Source: Bin55 sp965220235 (GTDB lineage: Bacteria; Pseudomonadota; Gammaproteobacteria; Pseudomonadales; Azotimanducaceae). From it: 64,000 nt of DNA. Positions 61,449-64,000 of this stretch are shown here, piece by piece. The notes under the pieces were generated by a model. It did no database searches. It saw only the letters and a program-made list of their open reading frames with translations, and had not been told where the DNA came from. Every line of letters begins with the position of its first letter. The first letter of the stretch is position 1. Made by a program: the position numbers and the translations under genes. The stretch spans positions 3,596,001 through 3,660,000 of the forward strand of contig OZ244815.1 of assembly GCA_965220235.1 (NCBI GenBank). The letters are read 5' to 3'.

Positions 61449-62321
61449 TTAAGAGCTGAATCCAGCTTTGATCTCTTCAGCCAAATAGTCGTATCTAGTT
61501 CCGCAGAATTCACACGTTACCTGGATGCCTCCATTCTCGTCTGCTAACTCTTGCAACTCGTCGGACGAAATCGTTTCTAACGCCTTCGAACATCGCTCAC
61601 GATCACACGAACACTCAAAACGCAGTCCCTTAGGATGATCCAATCGGATAGAGTCGTTAGGGAAGAGATCTCGAAGCAGTTCTTCGACTTCTTTCGAACC
61701 GAGTTCCCCTGGGTGAATCGTTCGAAACAGACTAACGAGTCTTACCCACTCAGCTTCGTCCTGCGCTAACGTCAAATCGGATGCGAGGTCCGCACTGGGT
61801 AATCGTTGAAGAAAACACCCTGTTATTTCCTCCGTACTAGTATCAAGTGCGAACGTGGTGTTTAGTTGCTCACTGTTTTCGAAATAGTGCTCCATGTTCT
61901 GTTCGAGCATTTCATGCTCGGTGCTGACCAATCCTTGATAAGACTCACCGTTCTTGAACTGCATGGTCAGCGCCATTCGGCTACTACCGATCAATTCCTT
62001 GAAATTCATCTCCTCGTGGATAGGCTGCGGATCATCTTCGTTGAGACGTACGATCCCGCGTAGCGCTTCTTGACCTTGACATTCGGCGAACGCCGTTTTG
62101 ATGGGACCGTCCCCTACGGCGTGAAGCGTTACGCCACCGTCATGCTTGATATTGTTGGCGATCAAAACGATAGTCGCCATCATTTCCCCTAACAGACGCT
62201 TGGCAGCGTCGGGATACGGTCGTCCGTGTATTGCATCCGCCCAAACGCTATTCAATCGAACCCACATACCCCGCACCGGAGCTCTTACGAAATGGAAGCG
62301 ACGTATTTGGTCGTGGTCCAA
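61449..62321 (-). CDS. hslO: redox-regulated molecular chaperone Hsp33
   Basis: Cytosolic holdase switched on by oxidation and heat. 290 residues. The C-terminal zinc centre is intact: RFECSCDRERCSKALET and QVTCEFCGTRYDYL give four cysteines (CxC and CxxC). The N-terminal domain begins HDQIRRFHFVRAPVRGMW, matching Hsp33; MMATIVLIANNIKHDG and GESYQGLVSTEHEMLEQNME are further anchors. The start is TTG at 62321: an in-frame stop lies two codons upstream and the match to E. coli Hsp33 begins right there. Convergent with the hydrolase gene. Confidence 0.94.
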   Translation of the reverse strand: MDHDQIRRFHFVRAPVRGMWVRLNSVWADAIHGRPYPDAAKRLLGEMMATIVLIANNIKHDGGVTLHAVGDGPIKTAFAECQGQEALRGIVRLNEDDPQPIHEEMNFKELIGSSRMALTMQFKNGESYQGLVSTEHEMLEQNMEHYFENSEQLNTTFALDTSTEEITGCFLQRLPSADLASDLTLAQDEAEWVRLVSLFRTIHPGELGSKEVEELLRDLFPNDSIRLDHPKGLRFECSCDRERCSKALETISSDELQELADENGGIQVTCEFCGTRYDYLAEEIKAGFSS

Positions 62322-62403
62322 CGGTCACAAGGAGTAATTAACAGCCGTTAGTGTAGCGTATCCGGTCTCGTATGAGAGATTCGTTAGATGTGCACGCTGT
62401 TCG

Positions 62404-62445
62404 TATTAAAAACGGCGCGCCGCATTGGTTGTCTGCGACGCGCCG
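62404..62445 (-). terminator. rho-independent terminator of the small heat-shock gene
   Basis: On the minus strand the arms CGGCGCG-T-CGCA and TGCG-G-CGCGCCG (plus-strand 62413-62424 and 62434-62445) form an 11-bp GC-rich stem with one mismatch and a 9-base loop, followed by TTTTTAA. This is a textbook terminator about 65 bp after the hsp20 stop. A second inverted repeat (GAGCGCT/AGCGCTC) lies between the stop codon and it. The spacer 62322-62510 holds nothing else that I can support. Confidence 0.85.
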
Positions 62446-62510
62446 GTAATGGAGGTTGCTGCTGAGCGCTCGATCGGTTCCGTGACCTAAGCGCTCATGA
62501 GGAACTGGCT

Positions 62511-62945
62511 TTAAACCTTGACCTCAATGCGTTTCGGCAAGACCTCTTCCGGTTTCTTGATCGTAATGGTTAGAACGCCGTCTTTGGCGACAGCGCTGAC
62601 ATCATCACTCGTCGAATGAGAAGGTAGCCGAACAACGCGCTTAAACGAGCCCGACACGCGTTCAAAACTTCGATACGTACCGTCCTCATCATTCGACTTC
62701 CGTTCTAATTTACGAGATCCAGAAATCTTCAGATGGCCGTCATCGAGCGTTACTTCGATATCTTCACTCTTTACACCGGGTACATCCAAGTGAAAAACGT
62801 AGCTATCTGCGTTTTCCTTGATGTCTAATGCCGGTCGCCAGCTTGCGTTACTCTGATGACCCAAAATCGAATCATTCAACCAGCTGTTGAGCTGCTCAGG
62901 AAGCGCATCAAGCGGTCGCCAGGTGTTTAGTTGTACGATAGACAT
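62511..62945 (-). CDS. small heat-shock protein (Hsp20/alpha-crystallin)
   Basis: ATP-independent chaperone that holds unfolding proteins. About 144 residues from the ATG at 62945, which has AAAGGAAAG 6 bases upstream; in-frame codons further upstream look non-coding and overlap the promoter. The alpha-crystallin domain spans residues ~38-140: PALDIKENADSYVFHLDVPG, EVTLDDGHLKISGSRKLE, and the C-terminal DGVLTITIKKPEEVLPKRIE with the I/L-x-I/L-like tail. A sigma-32 promoter precedes it and a strong terminator follows, so it is a monocistronic heat-shock gene. Confidence 0.93.
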   Translation of the reverse strand: MSIVQLNTWRPLDALPEQLNSWLNDSILGHQSNASWRPALDIKENADSYVFHLDVPGVKSEDIEVTLDDGHLKISGSRKLERKSNDEDGTYRSFERVSGSFKRVVRLPSHSTSDDVSAVAKDGVLTITIKKPEEVLPKRIEVKV

Positions 62946-62999
62946 GTTTTCTTTCCTTTTTGTTGTCATGCTAGTGGGATTAACCACTTCATACCTTCT

Positions 63000-63027
63000 A
63001 GATAGGGTCAGATTTGCCGTTTTCAAG
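63000..63027 (-). promoter_or_regulatory. sigma-32 (RpoH) heat-shock promoter of the hsp20 gene
   Basis: On the minus strand CTTGAAA (63027-63021) is followed by a 13-base spacer and CCCTATCT (63007-63000). The E. coli RpoH consensus is CTTGAAA, 11-16 bases, CCCCATNT, so this matches at all but one fixed position. Transcription would begin near 62993, about 48 bases before the ATG, which fits. The gene product (small heat-shock protein) makes the assignment convincing. Confidence 0.85.
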
Positions 63028-63053
63028 CTATTGAACAAAAGAATCATTTGACA

Positions 63054-64000
63054 ATGGTCTACGCCCTCTATCGAGTGATATCCTCATTGTTGCCTCTTGT
63101 AGCAACGCTGAACTTATTTCGAAGATCTTGGAATGAGCGTGACTACAGGTCGCGTATCAGGGAAAGATTCGGGTTTACTCCACCAGAGATCCAACAAGGC
63201 GCTGTCTGGATTCATACGGTTTCAGCCGGTGAGGTAATCGCCGCTGAAATGCTAGTAAATCAATTGCTCGACAGCTCCAGCACACTGCGCGTTTTGATGA
63301 CCGCTACCACGCCTACTGGGTCTGCCGAAATCTCTCGAAGATTCGGAAACCGCGTCGATCATTGTTATGTGCCGTTTGACGCTAATCGCTGTATTCGGCG
63401 GTTTCTGCGGCGCGCTCGACCACAGGCGTTGATCCTCATGGAAACAGAACTGTGGCCAAACCTGCTCCGCATCGCGCGGCGTGAAGATATCGATGTGTGT
63501 TTGGTGAATGCGCGCTTAAGTGATCGCTCAGCGAAGCGATATGGCTTTGTACCTTCCTTGACCAAAATCATGCTGGACAGCATAACGACGATCGTCTCTC
63601 AATACGAAGATACTGCAACGCGTTTCGTTAACTTGGGCTACCCAAGTGAACAGATGCACGTAACAGGCAACATTAAGTTCGATTTGACCATTTCGGAAGA
63701 GACTCGGCGCAACACCGCATCACAACAGGAAAAATGGCGTGGTGAACGTCCATGTTGGATCGCCGCAAGTACCCATCCAGGGGAAGATGAAGTCATTCTG
63801 GATGCTCACATCAATGCCCGTAAGGAATATCCGGACTTACTCCTAGTCCTAGCACCACGCCATCCGTACCGGGCGGAGGACATTCAAGCACTGGCGGAAG
63901 TACGGTCACTCACTTCAGTAAAGCTCTCCGAACCAATGCAAGCCGTCGACGTCTTGGTCGTCGATCAGATGGGGGTACTGCTTGAGATGTACGGAATCGC
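63054..64000 (+). CDS. waaA: 3-deoxy-D-manno-octulosonic acid transferase (5' part)
   Basis: Inner-membrane-associated glycosyltransferase that adds Kdo to lipid IVA in lipopolysaccharide synthesis. The frame is open from the ATG at 63054 to the right edge (about 315 codons), so the 3' end is missing. It begins VYALYRVISSLLPLVATLNL, a membrane anchor; RERFGF then VWIHTVSAGEVIAAEMLVNQ is the KdtA signature (HAVSVGE-like), LILMETELWPNLLR and VNARLSDRSAKRY follow, and HVTGNIKFDL is in the linker. No start better than 63054 is seen. Divergent from hsp20. Confidence 0.93.
   Translation, partial: MVYALYRVISSLLPLVATLNLFRRSWNERDYRSRIRERFGFTPPEIQQGAVWIHTVSAGEVIAAEMLVNQLLDSSSTLRVLMTATTPTGSAEISRRFGNRVDHCYVPFDANRCIRRFLRRARPQALILMETELWPNLLRIARREDIDVCLVNARLSDRSAKRYGFVPSLTKIMLDSITTIVSQYEDTATRFVNLGYPSEQMHVTGNIKFDLTISEETRRNTASQQEKWRGERPCWIAASTHPGEDEVILDAHINARKEYPDLLLVLAPRHPYRAEDIQALAEVRSLTSVKLSEPMQAVDVLVVDQMGVLLEMYGI

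Noticed and set aside
1..64000. tRNA, rRNA, CRISPR arrays, insertion sequences and prophage genes
   Set aside because: I found no cloverleaf-type sequence, no regularly spaced repeats, no transposase or integrase and no phage structural gene by reading; a tRNA scan would settle the first.

Overview
The window reads as a chromosomal segment of a free-living, probably marine gammaproteobacterium. The strongest sign is the block thrB - DUF2782 gene - polA - (intergenic) - ysxC - cytochrome c4 - dsbA at 15305-21647, which follows the gene order known from Pseudomonas and relatives. Other gammaproteobacterial signs are a tsaC-aroE pair, ergothioneine genes egtB/egtD, Hsp33, a 3-deoxy-manno-octulosonate transferase (lipid A core, so Gram-negative), TonB-dependent uptake and many exported proteins. 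Base composition looks balanced by eye. GTG and TTG starts are common. I see no tRNA or rRNA gene, CRISPR array, insertion sequence or prophage.

Layout. 1-6571: end of a YejA-like binding protein, permeases yejB and yejE, a sulfatase overlapping yejE, an exported carboxylesterase and an APS kinase. 6568-16624: ankyrin protein and glutathione S-transferase, then purE-tsaC-aroE (aroE carries a fused YheV-like zinc ribbon), SURF1 and SCO for cytochrome oxidase assembly, an Nramp-like carrier without an ordinary start codon at its conserved N terminus, egtB-egtD, thrB and a DUF2782 protein. 16640-21647: polA with a decayed proofreading domain, ysxC, cytochrome c4, dsbA. 21681-31177: xylB-xylA, two exported TldD/PmbA-like proteins (the second without metal ligands), a TauD-type dioxygenase and a lipoprotein PQQ dehydrogenase with a haem c domain. 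31337-43259: aceE, MFS carrier, periplasmic sulfite dehydrogenase plus its cytochrome, a two-domain membrane protein, SDR, DUF1932 dehydrogenase, serine hydrolase, bioB, MaoC-like protein and an orphan FitA-type antitoxin.

43365-59249 is the most unusual part. On the minus strand a Ser/Thr kinase is followed by two phytanoyl-CoA dioxygenase-family proteins, one carrying HEAT repeats. Divergently, after a small DUF4258-like gene, a tightly coupled operon encodes a MotA/TolQ/ExbB-like channel protein, two single-span proteins resembling ExbD in position and topology, and a membrane-anchored protein with two SUMF1-like modules. A TPR protein with a TonB-C-like end follows, then a large TonB-dependent receptor and an exported S9 peptidase. 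Together they could form a dedicated energised uptake or envelope machine, with peptides as a possible substrate.

59317-64000 returns to general functions: metY-like sulfhydrylase, alpha/beta hydrolase, hslO, a small heat-shock protein with a recognisable sigma-32 promoter and terminator, and the first part of waaA, which runs off the window.
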